Positions 42,651 through 51,897 of a stretch of 64,000 nt of DNA are shown here, one piece after another; the stretch's first letter is position 1, and the number at the start of each line of letters is the position of its first letter. The stretch covers positions 62,001 through 126,000 of the forward strand of contig JALVSY010000030.1 in the NCBI GenBank assembly GCA_027036135.1, in the 5' to 3' direction. The position numbers and the translations under genes were made by a program. The notes beneath the pieces were generated by a model that was not told the origin of the DNA, searched no databases, and was given only the letters and a program-made list of their open reading frames with translations. The stretch comes from Pyrodictiaceae archaeon (GTDB lineage: Archaea > Thermoproteota > Thermoprotei_A > Sulfolobales > Pyrodictiaceae).

Positions 42651-43215
42651 AGGTAGGCAAGTAGTACTTAACTTCAAGATAACTGACGATGCTTGGGGCA
42701 TAGAGAAGATAACAGCCACGCTAGAATACAATGGCAAGAGGATGACACTCATACCAACATACACCTACGGAATAGCCCGTATAGTCATCCCGCCAACAGT
42801 CAAGACTAAGGAGGCAAAGCTAACAATAATGGCCATTGACGCCTCCGGGAAAGAGACCACAAAAACCATAGAGATAAAGTTCCAGCAGCTACAAACAACC
42901 ACTATAAAGCCATCCACGACAACAACCGGGATAACAAGCACGACAAGCACAACCTCGTTAGAACAACAAGTAGCACAAACCACAACAACCAAAAAGGCAA
43001 CCACAACAAGTGCAACAACAACAACAACTGCTCAGACCACGATGACAGCCCCAACAACTGCCAGCTCAACGAGCACAGCAAGTTACTCGCAACCAAGCAC
43101 ACAGCAAACAACGACAACAAAAACAAGTACAGGCAACACTACAACATTGGTAGTAGTAGCGGTAGTTATTCTCGCACTAGTAGCCTTCGCAGTAATAGTC
43201 GCAAAAGGCCGTTAA
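42636..43215 (+). pseudogene. 3' fragment of a surface protein with Thr-rich stalk and membrane anchor
   Basis: The frame opens after a TAG without a proper start (first ATG at 42742) and encodes an Ig-like beta domain (KITDDAWGIEKITATLEYNG to about 42890). A ~75-residue Thr/Ser stalk and a C-terminal membrane helix (TLVVVAVVILALVAFAVIVA) follow, ending in KGR. This is the typical end of an extracellular archaeal protein such as an S-layer-associated protein, protease or binding protein. The N-terminal part is missing at the same junction that truncates the permease. Confidence 0.68.
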
Positions 43216-43724
43216 CAAAGATTAATAACGTAACGAGTATCCCTAGCCTCTATGTGCTTTTTTATTATAAACTCGCTTGTTGAATGAAGCTCAACAACAT
43301 TGGGGACTTTGAGCTTTTCCTTTGCATTACCGCCAAGAATCTCGGAGAGAAAATCGATAACGATTTTCTCGAACGCCTTCTCCAGGTTCTCCACTTCTTC
43401 CTGGGACAGAGGCGGGCAATCGACCGCTAGGTCTATGTCCTTGTCGCCTAGGCCTCCGCTTGGCTCACCACCGTGCATCTCCAAGAGATAGACATGGCAA
43501 CCCTGCGGACAGAGACAAGAAGCTATGCTACGTGCAATTATGTACTTGGCCTTTTGCCACTCGAAACTAGTCCACGGAGGATCAACGCGCATGTTCATAA
43601 GCATATTTAACAGATACCCAATCTCCTTTCTATTATTTTCTAACTTTTCCTTAAGGCATTGAACAGCGTCGCTGGCTAGCAATGATTCTTCTCCAAGAAA
43701 TGGCCGCACAAAGGGGGTTTTCAA
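43212..43724 (-). CDS. Nucleotidyltransferase-like protein, copy 1
   Basis: This 170-residue protein has an N-terminal helical part and then GGLGDKDIDLAVDCPPLSQE at about residues 90-109. The Gly-x-x-D-I-D-L pattern is that of the nucleotidyltransferase fold (MNT or KNTase type), with two metal Asp residues. A C-terminal VPNVVELHSTSEFI follows. The next gene upstream (43785-44252) has the same plan at low identity, so the two are tandem paralogues. Activity and partner are unknown. A toxin-antitoxin or tRNA-modifying role is speculation. It abuts the surface-protein fragment with a 4-base convergent overlap. Confidence 0.7.
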   Translation of the reverse strand: MKTPFVRPFLGEESLLASDAVQCLKEKLENNRKEIGYLLNMLMNMRVDPPWTSFEWQKAKYIIARSIASCLCPQGCHVYLLEMHGGEPSGGLGDKDIDLAVDCPPLSQEEVENLEKAFEKIVIDFLSEILGGNAKEKLKVPNVVELHSTSEFIIKKHIEARDTRYVINLC

Positions 43725-43784
43725 ACTATTCTGTGACTAGTTTATAGGAAGCTGAGAGAGCAGAGGATTCTATGCATATTAGAG

Positions 43785-44252
43785 TTAAGGGTATAGTTTT
43801 ATTGCCCGTACGCTACGAGGTAGTTTCTTAGAGCCATAAAGCCCACCTATGCTTGTGTGTACCTCAAAAACCGACGGCGCGTTGGTGTAGGACTTTATAT
43901 CGACTCTTGCTAGCTCTGTTAGCTTTGTCAGCATTGCCTCTATTGTTTCCTCGAGTTCTTGTGGATCGAGCTTATCGGCCTTGTTCTCGTCAAGTACTAT
44001 GTAAAGGTCTATGTCTCGGCCTATGTCCGAGTCTGATAGCTCGATATAGTAGACTTCTTGCACTATGTCGCCCAGGAGTTCTTTAATGCAATGCGCTGCT
44101 ACTGACGCTACTCTTCTCTTGAACATCGCCCATTGCATTAGGTATAGGTCGTTGAATGACTCCTCTGATGGCGTGTATTTCTTTACATCGGTTAGTATTT
44201 CTAGGCATTTCTTTATCTTTTCATCACATATACCGTATGTCATGGCTCCCAC
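43785..44252 (-). CDS. Nucleotidyltransferase-like protein, copy 2
   Basis: This 155-residue protein shares the layout of copy 1: an N-terminal helix bundle with WAMFKRRVASVAAHCIKELL, then DSDIGRDIDLYIVLDENKAD (the Gly-x-D-I-D-L motif at about 77-84), and a C-terminal APSVFEVHTSIGGLYG aligning with VPNVVELHSTS in copy 1. The second catalytic acidic residue may be in DIKSYT. The start is GTG or ATG at 44252. The gap of 60 bases to copy 1 suggests one transcript. The function is unknown. Confidence 0.72.
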   Translation of the reverse strand: MGAMTYGICDEKIKKCLEILTDVKKYTPSEESFNDLYLMQWAMFKRRVASVAAHCIKELLGDIVQEVYYIELSDSDIGRDIDLYIVLDENKADKLDPQELEETIEAMLTKLTELARVDIKSYTNAPSVFEVHTSIGGLYGSKKLPRSVRAIKLYP

Positions 44253-44406
44253 GCTTGTATACCTTTGTTACTTTTTCTAGAGTGCTTTTGTACATGTACG
44301 AGGGTATATAAGACTTTTCTTCTAGGCTGGTGCGCAACTTCTCCTCGAAACAGATACTGTTTCTGCAACAGGGGATAAATCTTTTGCAGAGAGACGAGGC
44401 CTCTGC

Positions 44407-45351
44407 ATGATAACAGGGAGGACCAGGGCTCCTGGAGAACAAGCCATGGTACTCATAGCGCTTACATACAAGAAGCTCGTTGATAGAGACTTCAAGATAC
44501 TCGGTATAATTGAGCGAGAGATGACCAGATACGAGTACGTACCAATAGAGGTTATAGAGCGCAGAGCAAGAATGCCATCAACACACGTAGCGATGATTCT
44601 CCGTAAGCTTAACATGCTTAAGCTTGTTAAGAGGAGGCTAGGCGAGTACGTAGGCTATAGGCTAACCTACCTAGGACTCGACATGCTTGCTCTGCGCTCC
44701 CTCGTAGAGAGAGGGATACTTCATGCACTAGGCGACAGGCTAGGCGTAGGGAAGGAGAGCGATGTCTACTCCGGACTCACCCCGGGCGGTGAACGAGTTA
44801 TTGTGAAGTTTCACAGAGTTGGGCGAACAAGCTTCCAGCGAGTCGCGAGGGTAAGGCACTATGCAGCAGCAAAGCCCTATGCATCTTGGTACGAGCTAGC
44901 AAAAATAGCGGGACAGCGAGAGCACCGCGCACTAGAGGAACTTTACCGAGTAGGGGCACTTGTCCCACGCCCACTAGGGTATAGTAGGCACGTAGTGGTG
45001 ACAGAGTTCATTGAGGGAGTTGAGCTCTACTTATACGAGAACGCTGCCGATCCAGAGAAAATGTTAAGAGATATTCTCGTCACGCTTCGGAAAGCCTACC
45101 TTAAGGTAGGAATAGTACATGGGGATCTAAGCGAATATAACGTCCTCGTAGCGATAAGCGGGGAGGAGGAAAAACCCTATATCATTGACTGGCCACAATA
45201 CGTTGAACGAGAGCACCCAGCCGCTGATCAGCTATTGCGGCGAGACGTGGAATACATAGTGAAGTTCTTTAGAAAGAAATACAGAGTAGACATAGATGCT
45301 GAGAAGGCCTTGAAGTTTGTACGCGGCGAACTAGAGGAACCTTTTAGATAG
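44407..45351 (+). CDS. rio2: Rio2 atypical protein kinase/ATPase
   Basis: Rio2 acts in late small-subunit ribosome maturation. Residues about 20-95 form the Rio2-specific winged helix (DFKILGIIEREMTRYEYVPI, LTYLGLDMLALRSLVERG). The kinase part has LGVGKESDVYSG (ATP loop), VIVKFHRVGRTSFQ (Lys), FIEGVELYLY (hinge), VHGDLSEYNVLV with the catalytic Asp at about 240, and YIIDWPQYV with the metal Asp at about 259. Length is 314, near the archaeal norm. ATG 44446 (MVLIALTYKKL) may be the true start, since homologues begin about there. Confidence 0.95.
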   Translation: MITGRTRAPGEQAMVLIALTYKKLVDRDFKILGIIEREMTRYEYVPIEVIERRARMPSTHVAMILRKLNMLKLVKRRLGEYVGYRLTYLGLDMLALRSLVERGILHALGDRLGVGKESDVYSGLTPGGERVIVKFHRVGRTSFQRVARVRHYAAAKPYASWYELAKIAGQREHRALEELYRVGALVPRPLGYSRHVVVTEFIEGVELYLYENAADPEKMLRDILVTLRKAYLKVGIVHGDLSEYNVLVAISGEEEKPYIIDWPQYVEREHPAADQLLRRDVEYIVKFFRKKYRVDIDAEKALKFVRGELEEPFR

Positions 45352-45455
45352 TATCTGATGCGCAGAACTTTTTAAGTGCTTGTTTAGAGAGTGGTACTCG
45401 TTAGATAAATGACTGTACATACACTTGTTTCACTTAAGAACCGTAGTATTCAAAA

Positions 45456-45857
45456 ATGTGTTCCTTTTCCTATCTGGGAAGTGGGAGAGCAAACTTGTCC
45501 TCAGCAGTTACTAACGAGACTCAGAAGCCTACCGAGGTAACAAGGGAGGGTATAATAGAGAAAGATGGTATTCTTATTGTTTCGGGAGAGGAATACATAT
45601 ACCGCGTTTGCAGCGCCTTAGCTAGCCCTACGCGAATAAGGATACTAATAGAGCTACTGAAGCGTGAGGCCGATGTAGGCGAGATAGCTGACATGATTAA
45701 GCAGAGTAAGGCGAATGCATCGACACAAGTGCGTAGGCTTGAGGAGATAGGGCTTGTTAGATCAGAGTACCGGCCAGGAGTACGAGGCGTTAGAAAGGTA
45801 GTTAAGACCGCTGTTCGCGAAATAAGGATAGTCCTTGCACCGCCTAAGGAAGAGTAA
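45456..45857 (+). CDS. ArsR-type winged-helix regulator
   Basis: The DNA-binding domain spans about residues 48-110: YRVCSALASPTRIRILIELL, EADVGEIADMIKQSKANAST and QVRRLEEIGLVRSEYRPGV, the ArsR/HTH_20 pattern. No Cys metal site is evident beyond one Cys at the start of the first helix. The frame's first ~38 residues are of low complexity, and a start further in (TTG near 45495 or later) is possible. It follows rio2 in the same direction after 104 bases. The regulated genes are unknown. Confidence 0.82.
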   Translation: MCSFSYLGSGRANLSSAVTNETQKPTEVTREGIIEKDGILIVSGEEYIYRVCSALASPTRIRILIELLKREADVGEIADMIKQSKANASTQVRRLEEIGLVRSEYRPGVRGVRKVVKTAVREIRIVLAPPKEE

Positions 45858-45956
45858 CTAGAGCCGGAACCAGCAATGGCCTAAATTCCACCTAGGCCTC
45901 AACGTCTATAATGGTTTTTGGTAGTGATGACTAAAGCAAGGTCTTTCTAGGAGAAC

Positions 45957-46556
45957 CTAAACGGTTTCTGGCCTGGCTTGTTTTTCGCAGCTCTTTAGCT
46001 TGGCTCGTTCCAGGGTTTTTAGGAATTGTTTTAGATCGGAGTCGCTATAGGCTATAAATATTATCTTCTTGGCTCCATTCTTGCTACTTGCTAGGTGTTC
46101 GTCGAGTGCCTCTAGCATTGCCTCTAGGCTCTCGCTGGCCGAGAGTCCACCAACGCCTGCCCCGAGGGCGGGAAAGGTTATACACTCAACCCCTTGACGA
46201 GCAGCTTCCTCGAGAGCAGCCTTTGTCGCCTTTACTACTTTGCTCTTAGTGGTTCTCATTGCTGGTCTCTCCATGGTTGGAGCATGTATTATAAATTTGA
46301 TCCGTGGCGCCAGTTTTCCCGCCGAAGTGGTTATAGCTTTGCCAACAGGTACAGGAGCTTTGTGCCTAGCCTCAGCCTCAACTTCTTCTCCCGCTGCTCT
46401 ACGGAGAGCCCCGGCAACACCACCCCCCATTATCATGAGGCTATTAGCAGGATTTACAACGGCGTCACACTCAACAAGCGTTATATCACCCTTAGCAATA
46501 GCTATAACTCTATTACCGCACTCCATCTCCTTAACTATCTCAATCGAGGCCACCAC
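45957..46556 (-). CDS. Macro-domain protein (ADP-ribose binding or hydrolysing)
   Basis: Macro domains bind ADP-ribose and often remove it from proteins or nucleic acids. The ligand-binding motifs are clear: KGDITLVECDAVVNPANSLM, IMGGGVAGALRRAAG, and TFPALGAGVGGLSASES. VPVGKAITTSAG lies between. Length is 199, with an extra ~20-residue basic C-terminal tail. The start is GTG/ATG at 46556. It is divergent from tRNA-Val. The partner ADP-ribosyltransferase is not in the window. Confidence 0.92.
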   Translation of the reverse strand: MVASIEIVKEMECGNRVIAIAKGDITLVECDAVVNPANSLMIMGGGVAGALRRAAGEEVEAEARHKAPVPVGKAITTSAGKLAPRIKFIIHAPTMERPAMRTTKSKVVKATKAALEEAARQGVECITFPALGAGVGGLSASESLEAMLEALDEHLASSKNGAKKIIFIAYSDSDLKQFLKTLERAKLKSCEKQARPETV

Positions 46557-46685
46557 CTCTCACCCTAATAAGAAGAGGCAGCGACTCATATAAAAAGCCG
46601 AGACCGAGACCCGGGAGACCGTAAAGCATTTACCCCTTACCCCTCATATCGATTTAGTTACATACCTGGAGTCCTTTGGAGGGGC

Positions 46686-46763
46686 GGGCCCGTCGTCTAG
46701 CCTGGTTAGGACGCCGCCCTTACACGGCGGAGGTCCGGGGTTCAAATCCCCGCGGGCCCACCA
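46686..46763 (+). tRNA. tRNA-Val (anticodon TAC)
   Basis: The acceptor GGGCCCG pairs with CGGGCCC. The anticodon arm CCGCC-CTTACAC-GGCGG gives anticodon TAC. The T-arm has loop TTCAAAT. The discriminator is A, with CCA encoded at 46761-46763. No intron is present. Confidence 0.95.
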
Positions 46764-46855
46764 TTTCCTCCACAAGCTTCTCCTTTAATTTCCCATCACT
46801 AGAGACTAGCAGGCCTCGGATCATTGCTGATCTTTACGAGTTTGATGCGCTGGCT

Positions 46856-47641
46856 CTAGCTGACCTTCCTGGCTATTTCTAGTAGTGGTAGTTTTTCTCT
46901 TACTTCTTTGAGATAGGCTTCTTCTATGAAGGCTTCTCCGTATCTCTCTCCTGAGCCTAGGTCTAGGCGTATTGCACCAAAGGGGTCTACTACTATGCTT
47001 CTACCAGTGAACCTTACGCCCCACTGAGAGGCTATTGCTAGGTATATAGTGTTCTCTATTGCTCTTGATCTCGCTGTTACTACTAGGTGGTCTTCTTTTA
47101 GGTGGCCCTCGAACCAGGCTGTTGGTACTGCTACTACCTCTGCTCCCTGAAGGGCTAGTTTCCGTACTAGTTCTGGGAAGCGTAGCTCGAAGCATATTAT
47201 TAGCCCTATTTTCGCGAATGGTAGGCCTAGGATAGGGGCTTCTTTTCTCCCGCTGCATAAGGTTTCTGACTCTTTTACCCCTAGGGCGTCGAAGAGTATT
47301 CTTTTCCTATAGACTATTCGTGAGTCTCCACCTGGGGTGGCGTATAGCGCTGAGCTATAGACGCAGTCTCCTTCGCGCTCTAGCATGCCGGCTAGTATAT
47401 AGACGCCATACTCCTCAGCTAGGGACTCTATTCCTCTCGTGAAGAAACCGCCATGCGTCTCCGCTCTCTCGAGAAACTCCTCGCGGCTAAGCCCGATCGG
47501 GTTTATGTTCGAGTACTCTGGGAGCAGTATAAGGTCAGCGTTCACGTTGTACCTTGCAAGCACATTCCTTATCCTATTGAGGCTTGAGGCGCTATCATGT
47601 CCCGCGCTGACTTGGAGTATTCCTAGGGTGAAGTCCTTCAA
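46856..47641 (-). CDS. Carbon-nitrogen hydrolase (nitrilase superfamily amidase)
   Basis: The Glu-Lys-Cys triad is visible: Glu in LILLPEYSN (about residue 41), Lys in YRKRILFDALG (about 112) and Cys in IGLIICFELRFPELVR (about 150). Length is 261, normal for the family. N-terminal ILQVSAG fits. Members hydrolyse omega-amides, carbamoyl-putrescine, deaminated glutathione and others, and the substrate cannot be told here. The start is near 47641 (MKDFTLGILQ). It is divergent from the SmAP gene. Confidence 0.9.
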   Translation of the reverse strand: MKDFTLGILQVSAGHDSASSLNRIRNVLARYNVNADLILLPEYSNINPIGLSREEFLERAETHGGFFTRGIESLAEEYGVYILAGMLEREGDCVYSSALYATPGGDSRIVYRKRILFDALGVKESETLCSGRKEAPILGLPFAKIGLIICFELRFPELVRKLALQGAEVVAVPTAWFEGHLKEDHLVVTARSRAIENTIYLAIASQWGVRFTGRSIVVDPFGAIRLDLGSGERYGEAFIEEAYLKEVREKLPLLEIARKVS

Positions 47642-47764
47642 GGCTATCTATTCCACCGAGAAGTCTATAGAATGAGGAAGGTGCTACAAATTTATAGCCC
47701 AGTACTAGTGGGCTACGGAATGGCATCGCGAGTTCACGGTTTTTGAGGGGGTGTATTGAGTACA

Positions 47765-48046
47765 ATGGCTCAGCGCCAGCGTGTTAGGACAATAAGTCCC
47801 TTAAAGATGCTGCGCGACGCTATAGGCCGCGTAGTCCTGGTTAAGCTCAAGGACGGGAGCGAATACGTCGGTAAGCTCCATGCAACAGACTCTACGATGA
47901 ACCTTGTCCTTGACGAATGCATAGAGCTTAAGCCAGGAACTAACGAGCCCAAGGTAAAGTACGGGAGAGTGCTCATTAGGGGAAGCCACGTAGTGTACGT
48001 AAGCGTTGACTACGAGATAGTGGCACCAAGCCTACCAACCGCCTAG
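47765..48046 (+). CDS. Sm-like archaeal protein (SmAP/Lsm)
   Basis: SmAPs form heptameric rings that bind U-rich RNA. The Sm1 motif [29 protein letters not shown] and the Sm2 part [11 protein letters not shown] are plain. The ATG at 47765 lies 12 bases after GAGGGGGTG and is preferred to the upstream TTG at 47756. Length is then 93 residues. It stands between a nitrilase gene and the SAM synthetase. Confidence 0.95.
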   Translation: MAQRQRVRTISPLKMLRDAIGRVVLVKLKDGSEYVGKLHATDSTMNLVLDECIELKPGTNEPKVKYGRVLIRGSHVVYVSVDYEIVAPSLPTA

Positions 48047-48186
48047 TGCACGGCTTATCATTTCTCTCACACAATGACTTGATTACTCCTTATGCGATAG
48101 TAATACGACTTCCTAGTGTCTACTCGATTATCCTTCGATCAGTATTACGAGCTACGTTAGACGCTTCTGAGAGAGGGTATTAATAT

Positions 48187-48194
48187 CTTAAAAG
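48187..48194 (+). promoter_or_regulatory. TATA box of the SAM synthetase gene
   Basis: CTTAAAAG lies about 30 bases before the GTG start at 48223. With the usual archaeal spacing the transcript would begin at or within a few bases of the start codon, so the mRNA is probably leaderless. The gap contains a run of eight C residues. Confidence 0.55.
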
Positions 48195-48222
48195 CCTCCG
48201 GGATGACCCCCCCCTTAGACTG

Positions 48223-49464
48223 GTGAAATCAAAAGTGGCAAAGAACATAGTGGTCGAAACCGTAAAGTGGCAGCCGATAGAGGAGCAATACGTTGAGCTA
48301 GTTGAGCGCAAGGGCCTTGGCCACCCCGATACAATAGCTGACGCGACGGCAGAGGAGAGCAGTAGAGTACTATCAAAATACTATCTAGAGAAGTATGGCT
48401 CCATACTACACCATAACCTCGACAAGGTACTAGTGGTTGGCGGCCAAGCAGCACCGAGATTCGGCGGCGGCGACGTACTACAGCCTATCTATATAGTTGT
48501 CTCTGGGCGTGCAACAACAGAGGTTATTCACCGCGACGGCACGAGAGAAAAAATCCCCATCGGGCCCCTAGTACTACAAGCCGTGAAGAACTGGATTAAG
48601 AGAAACTTCCGCTTCCTTGACCCCGAGAAACACGTCATCGTTGATTACAAGATAGGGCATGGGAGCGCAGACCTAGTAGGCATATTCGAGCTTGGCAAGG
48701 CACAGGTGCCCCTAGCTAACGATACGAGTGTAGGAGTTGGCTTTGCCCCGATGACCACCCTTGAGAGACTAGTCTTTGAGACTGAGAGGCTGCTAAACAG
48801 CAGGGAGTTTAAAGAGAAGAACCCTGAGGTAGGAGAAGATATTAAGGTAATGGGGCTTCGTCGCGGAAAGAAGATAGAGTTGACAATAGCGGCTGCAATC
48901 ATATCTGGGCTTGTACAGGATATAGACCACTATCTATCTGTTAAAGATTCTATAAAAGAAGCTGTACTTGACTTAGCGTCAAGGATAGCCCCCGACTACG
49001 ACGTAAATGTCTATGTAAACACTGCTGATAAGCCGGATAAGGGCATAGTATACCTAACCGTTACTGGTACGAGCGCCGAGCACGGAGACGATGGCATGAC
49101 TGGTAGGGGTAACCGTGCATACGGGCTTATCACACCGCTGCGCCCCATGAGCCTAGAGGCCGCTGCTGGCAAGAACCCCGTAAACCATGTCGGCAAGATC
49201 TATAACATAATGGCTATAAGGGCTGCGAGACGTATATACGAGTCTGTGCCAGGTATACGCGAGGTTTACGTAAAACTACTCAGCCAAATAGGGAAGCCGC
49301 TAAATGAGCCACTCGTAGCCAATGTAAAAGTGTTACCGGAGAAGCCTGGCGAGCCACTATCGAGCAACGCTTTGCGGGAAATAGAGGCTATCGTCGCTGA
49401 GGAGCTTGACGGCTTCTCCAAGATAACCAGAGAGATAATAGAGTACAAAATAACAGTCTATTAG
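48223..49464 (+). CDS. Archaeal S-adenosylmethionine synthetase
   Basis: This makes SAM from methionine and ATP, feeding the methyltransferases and radical SAM enzymes of this window. The sequence is the divergent archaeal type: [20 protein letters not shown] at about residues 25-44, [52 protein letters not shown] at about 284-303, and [15 protein letters not shown]. The length of 413 is normal. The start is GTG 48223. Confidence 0.96.
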   Translation: MKSKVAKNIVVETVKWQPIEEQYVELVERKGLGHPDTIADATAEESSRVLSKYYLEKYGSILHHNLDKVLVVGGQAAPRFGGGDVLQPIYIVVSGRATTEVIHRDGTREKIPIGPLVLQAVKNWIKRNFRFLDPEKHVIVDYKIGHGSADLVGIFELGKAQVPLANDTSVGVGFAPMTTLERLVFETERLLNSREFKEKNPEVGEDIKVMGLRRGKKIELTIAAAIISGLVQDIDHYLSVKDSIKEAVLDLASRIAPDYDVNVYVNTADKPDKGIVYLTVTGTSAEHGDDGMTGRGNRAYGLITPLRPMSLEAAAGKNPVNHVGKIYNIMAIRAARRIYESVPGIREVYVKLLSQIGKPLNEPLVANVKVLPEKPGEPLSSNALREIEAIVAEELDGFSKITREIIEYKITVY

Positions 49465-49487
49465 TAATGGGATGATGGAAATATGTG

Positions 49488-51557
49488 TTAGCTCATTGTT
49501 TCTTTTTCTCTTTTTCCTAAAAAGAGTTTAGCTCTCTTCGCTCTATACTCGCTTATCATTCTCTTAAACTCCTCAATACTTAGTTTTTGCTTCTTGCCCT
49601 CTTCTCTTCTCCTTCTGAGCTCAAGTAAACGCGTATAACCATCTGTTATAACTCTTTCCTCAACAAAAACCATGCTATCCACAGCCTCTATACGGTAAGA
49701 CTCCCTGGGTAACACCGGGATATCATAGCTCTCGATGCAGTTACGCTTCACAAGCTCGTTTCCGGGGACCAGTACAGCTATGAGTATCTTCCCTAGCTCC
49801 CTGCCATACCTTGCCCAGTTCACGGGGTTAATCCTATCAACTACTAGTACCATTCTGCCATACGTCTTGGCGGTTTCATTAATTATTTTGAGTTCTTCAC
49901 TCCCTATGTCGCTAAAGTAAAGCCCTGGTACCAGTTGCCCTGAGGCCACCTCTAGGATTATCCTCTCAAGAGAAACTATGGTTTCTTTTAGCTGTTTATT
50001 TTCCTCCCTTAGTTTCTCTAGCTCACTCCTGAGCACAGAGACCATGTTGGCTAACCGGTTTATCTCTCTATCACGCTCTACTTGGTCCCGGTACTCTAGT
50101 AGCACTATTCTATAGTCTTTCTCGAGTACTTCTAGTCTCTCTGTGAGTTCGCGGAGCCTTTGCTCAAGGAGCTTATTTTGTGCACGGAGTAGCTCTATTT
50201 CCTTGTGTAGTTTGTTGCTTATATCGCTCTGGTGCTTGTCCTCCTGGACCTGGTTGTTGTTCTTTCGGACACGCTTTATGAGGAAACTCTGTGGCTCTAT
50301 TCCGCTGAGAACCCTGTTTATGGCATTCTCTATGGCCTCCGCTATTGTTATTCCTTTCAGTACCTCTGCTTTGACGTGGTCGATGTCTAGCTCTATACCT
50401 ATCCGGGAAGCATACGACTCTACTTGGAGAAGCTTCGACTTATAAGTATTGTATGCACGCAGTGCTGCCGCAAGCGCATCACGGATATGTGAATCCAGTA
50501 TACGGCTTAGCCTCGGATACCTCTTGGCATACGACTCTACTAGCTCGCGTTTCTCTTCAACACTAAGGGAGACCGGCGGCTCGTAGAGAGGAACTCCGAG
50601 GCTTGCTGCGAGCTTTTTAACAAAGTCTGGCGCTGGCTTAACATCTGTAGCAACTAGTACTGGCGTACCGTGCTGCTGTATCCAGCTAATAACATCTCCC
50701 CTATCTAGGCCCCTCCTGCTTAGAGCCGCCACAAAGTTGCCATTGATATCGATTGCGGCTAACCCGGTAGAAATGCCAGGGTCAACACCGACTATGAGGT
50801 ATGGCGTCATGGTTTGTAATTGCTCTTCTTGCTTAGACTCAAAAACTATGTGACTACTATAGACGGGTTTAACCTCTACACGTATATCGTTGTCCTCGTA
50901 GGGCTTTACGATGCCATAAAGCTTGTTTCGCGGCGCATAGACTATGAAAGTCGCGCTATCCAGCCCGCCGCTGCTCTTGCGGAAAACTAGGTCATAGTCT
51001 AGCCTCTCGCGGTCAAGCCGGTGCTTTATCAGCCTCACAGCACGGAGAATAGCTGAGCGAACCTTTCGCTGAAACCTTGGATTACTTGATCCACCGTGTT
51101 TTACTCTACGAGATTTTGAGACAATTATGCGCGTCTTCTCCTCGACAAAGCGTACACGGGAACCATAGCCTCTTAGCGCAAGGACTGCAGCAATATATGC
51201 TGTCCGAGAGGGAGATAGCTTCCCGCCACCCGTCTCGATACCTGCTAGTCTAGCTAACGAGCGAATATCGACATACTCGCCAGTAGGTAGACGAGTAACT
51301 TGGACGATCTCGGTGCTCGGAGGGAGCATAGAAACAACCTTGACGAGTTCATGCTCATCGGATGCCAATTCATAGACATTATCAATGGCTATGATATCCG
51401 GCCTATACTCCCATACCAGGCGAATGACGCGGTGAAGAGGAATAGATTCATACTTGTCTACGAGTCTCTCGCCATCACCTAGTACAGCAACGGAGAAACA
51501 TGGGCGAGAACCCTTACAGCCAGGCTCAACATCCAGCCCCATGATTCGCAGCAACAA
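49488..51557 (-). CDS. DUF460 protein: RNase H-like fold with central coiled coil
   Basis: The N-terminal ~130 residues (LRIMGLDVEPG, DIIAIDNVYELASD) and the central part with IVGVDPGISTGLAAIDINGN (about 250-270) are RNase H/RuvC-like, with acidic residues in the expected strands. VATDVKPAPDFVKKLAASLG and SHIRDALAAALRAY complete it. Residues about 440-550 form a long coiled coil. The C-terminus has a further small alpha/beta domain and a basic tail. This large archaeal protein family (COG2433) is of unknown function, perhaps a nuclease. Length is 689. The start is TTG or ATG at 51557. Confidence 0.84.
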   Translation of the reverse strand: MLLRIMGLDVEPGCKGSRPCFSVAVLGDGERLVDKYESIPLHRVIRLVWEYRPDIIAIDNVYELASDEHELVKVVSMLPPSTEIVQVTRLPTGEYVDIRSLARLAGIETGGGKLSPSRTAYIAAVLALRGYGSRVRFVEEKTRIIVSKSRRVKHGGSSNPRFQRKVRSAILRAVRLIKHRLDRERLDYDLVFRKSSGGLDSATFIVYAPRNKLYGIVKPYEDNDIRVEVKPVYSSHIVFESKQEEQLQTMTPYLIVGVDPGISTGLAAIDINGNFVAALSRRGLDRGDVISWIQQHGTPVLVATDVKPAPDFVKKLAASLGVPLYEPPVSLSVEEKRELVESYAKRYPRLSRILDSHIRDALAAALRAYNTYKSKLLQVESYASRIGIELDIDHVKAEVLKGITIAEAIENAINRVLSGIEPQSFLIKRVRKNNNQVQEDKHQSDISNKLHKEIELLRAQNKLLEQRLRELTERLEVLEKDYRIVLLEYRDQVERDREINRLANMVSVLRSELEKLREENKQLKETIVSLERIILEVASGQLVPGLYFSDIGSEELKIINETAKTYGRMVLVVDRINPVNWARYGRELGKILIAVLVPGNELVKRNCIESYDIPVLPRESYRIEAVDSMVFVEERVITDGYTRLLELRRRREEGKKQKLSIEEFKRMISEYRAKRAKLFLGKREKETMS

Positions 51558-51897
51558 TCACCCCAGGGAAACCAGACTAGGTATCAGCGCTTCCTTGCAC
51601 CTAGCTCCCTTTTCCATGTATGAGTGTAGAGAGATATCCTAATAGCTAGTCCCCTGGGTTTAAACACTTTTTACTAACACGGGGCCCCGCCAGTCTCACA
51701 CCCGCCGAGACCCGGCTACGGGGCTGTGAAGCGGGGCGGTCAGGCGGGGCACATGCCTAGCTACACGCTGCTGGGATGAACGTGCCCCCTCGCGGATCCC
51801 CCTTGCCCGCAGAGGGGCTCCGATGAAGTGTGCCGGGCCGGTTGCGACCGTGCGTGCCACTAGGTTCTAATCCCCCGAGCAAGGTATTCTTCTGTGG
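51558..51897. other. GC-rich structured intergenic region, candidate non-coding RNA
   Basis: No protein frame is supported in 340 bases. From about 51680 to 51860 the DNA is very G+C-rich and foldable: GGGGCAC (51747-51753) pairs with GTGCCCC (51782-51788), CGGTTGCGACCG is a small hairpin, and GGCCCCGCC can pair with GGCGGGGC. GATGAA words occur twice (51775, 51822), as in kink-turn elements, but no CTGA partner fits. I looked for RNase P and SRP RNA signatures and did not find them. It may be an H/ACA-type or novel RNA, or the cupin leader. Confidence 0.4.

Noticed and set aside
42900-43140. Thr/ACA-rich repetitive stretch as a possible tandem repeat or CRISPR-like array
   Set aside because: It is the Thr-rich stalk of a surface protein, irregular in period and followed by a membrane anchor in the same frame. 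No conserved repeat-spacer pattern is present. No CRISPR array was seen anywhere.
45921-45985. GTGATGA before the macro-domain gene end as a C box
   Set aside because: No CTGA or close variant occurs within the following ~60 bases.
51665-51870. RNase P RNA or SRP RNA
   Set aside because: The GAAA-containing conserved region I and ACAnAA region V of RNase P, and the GGAAG tetraloop helix of SRP RNA, are not found on either strand.
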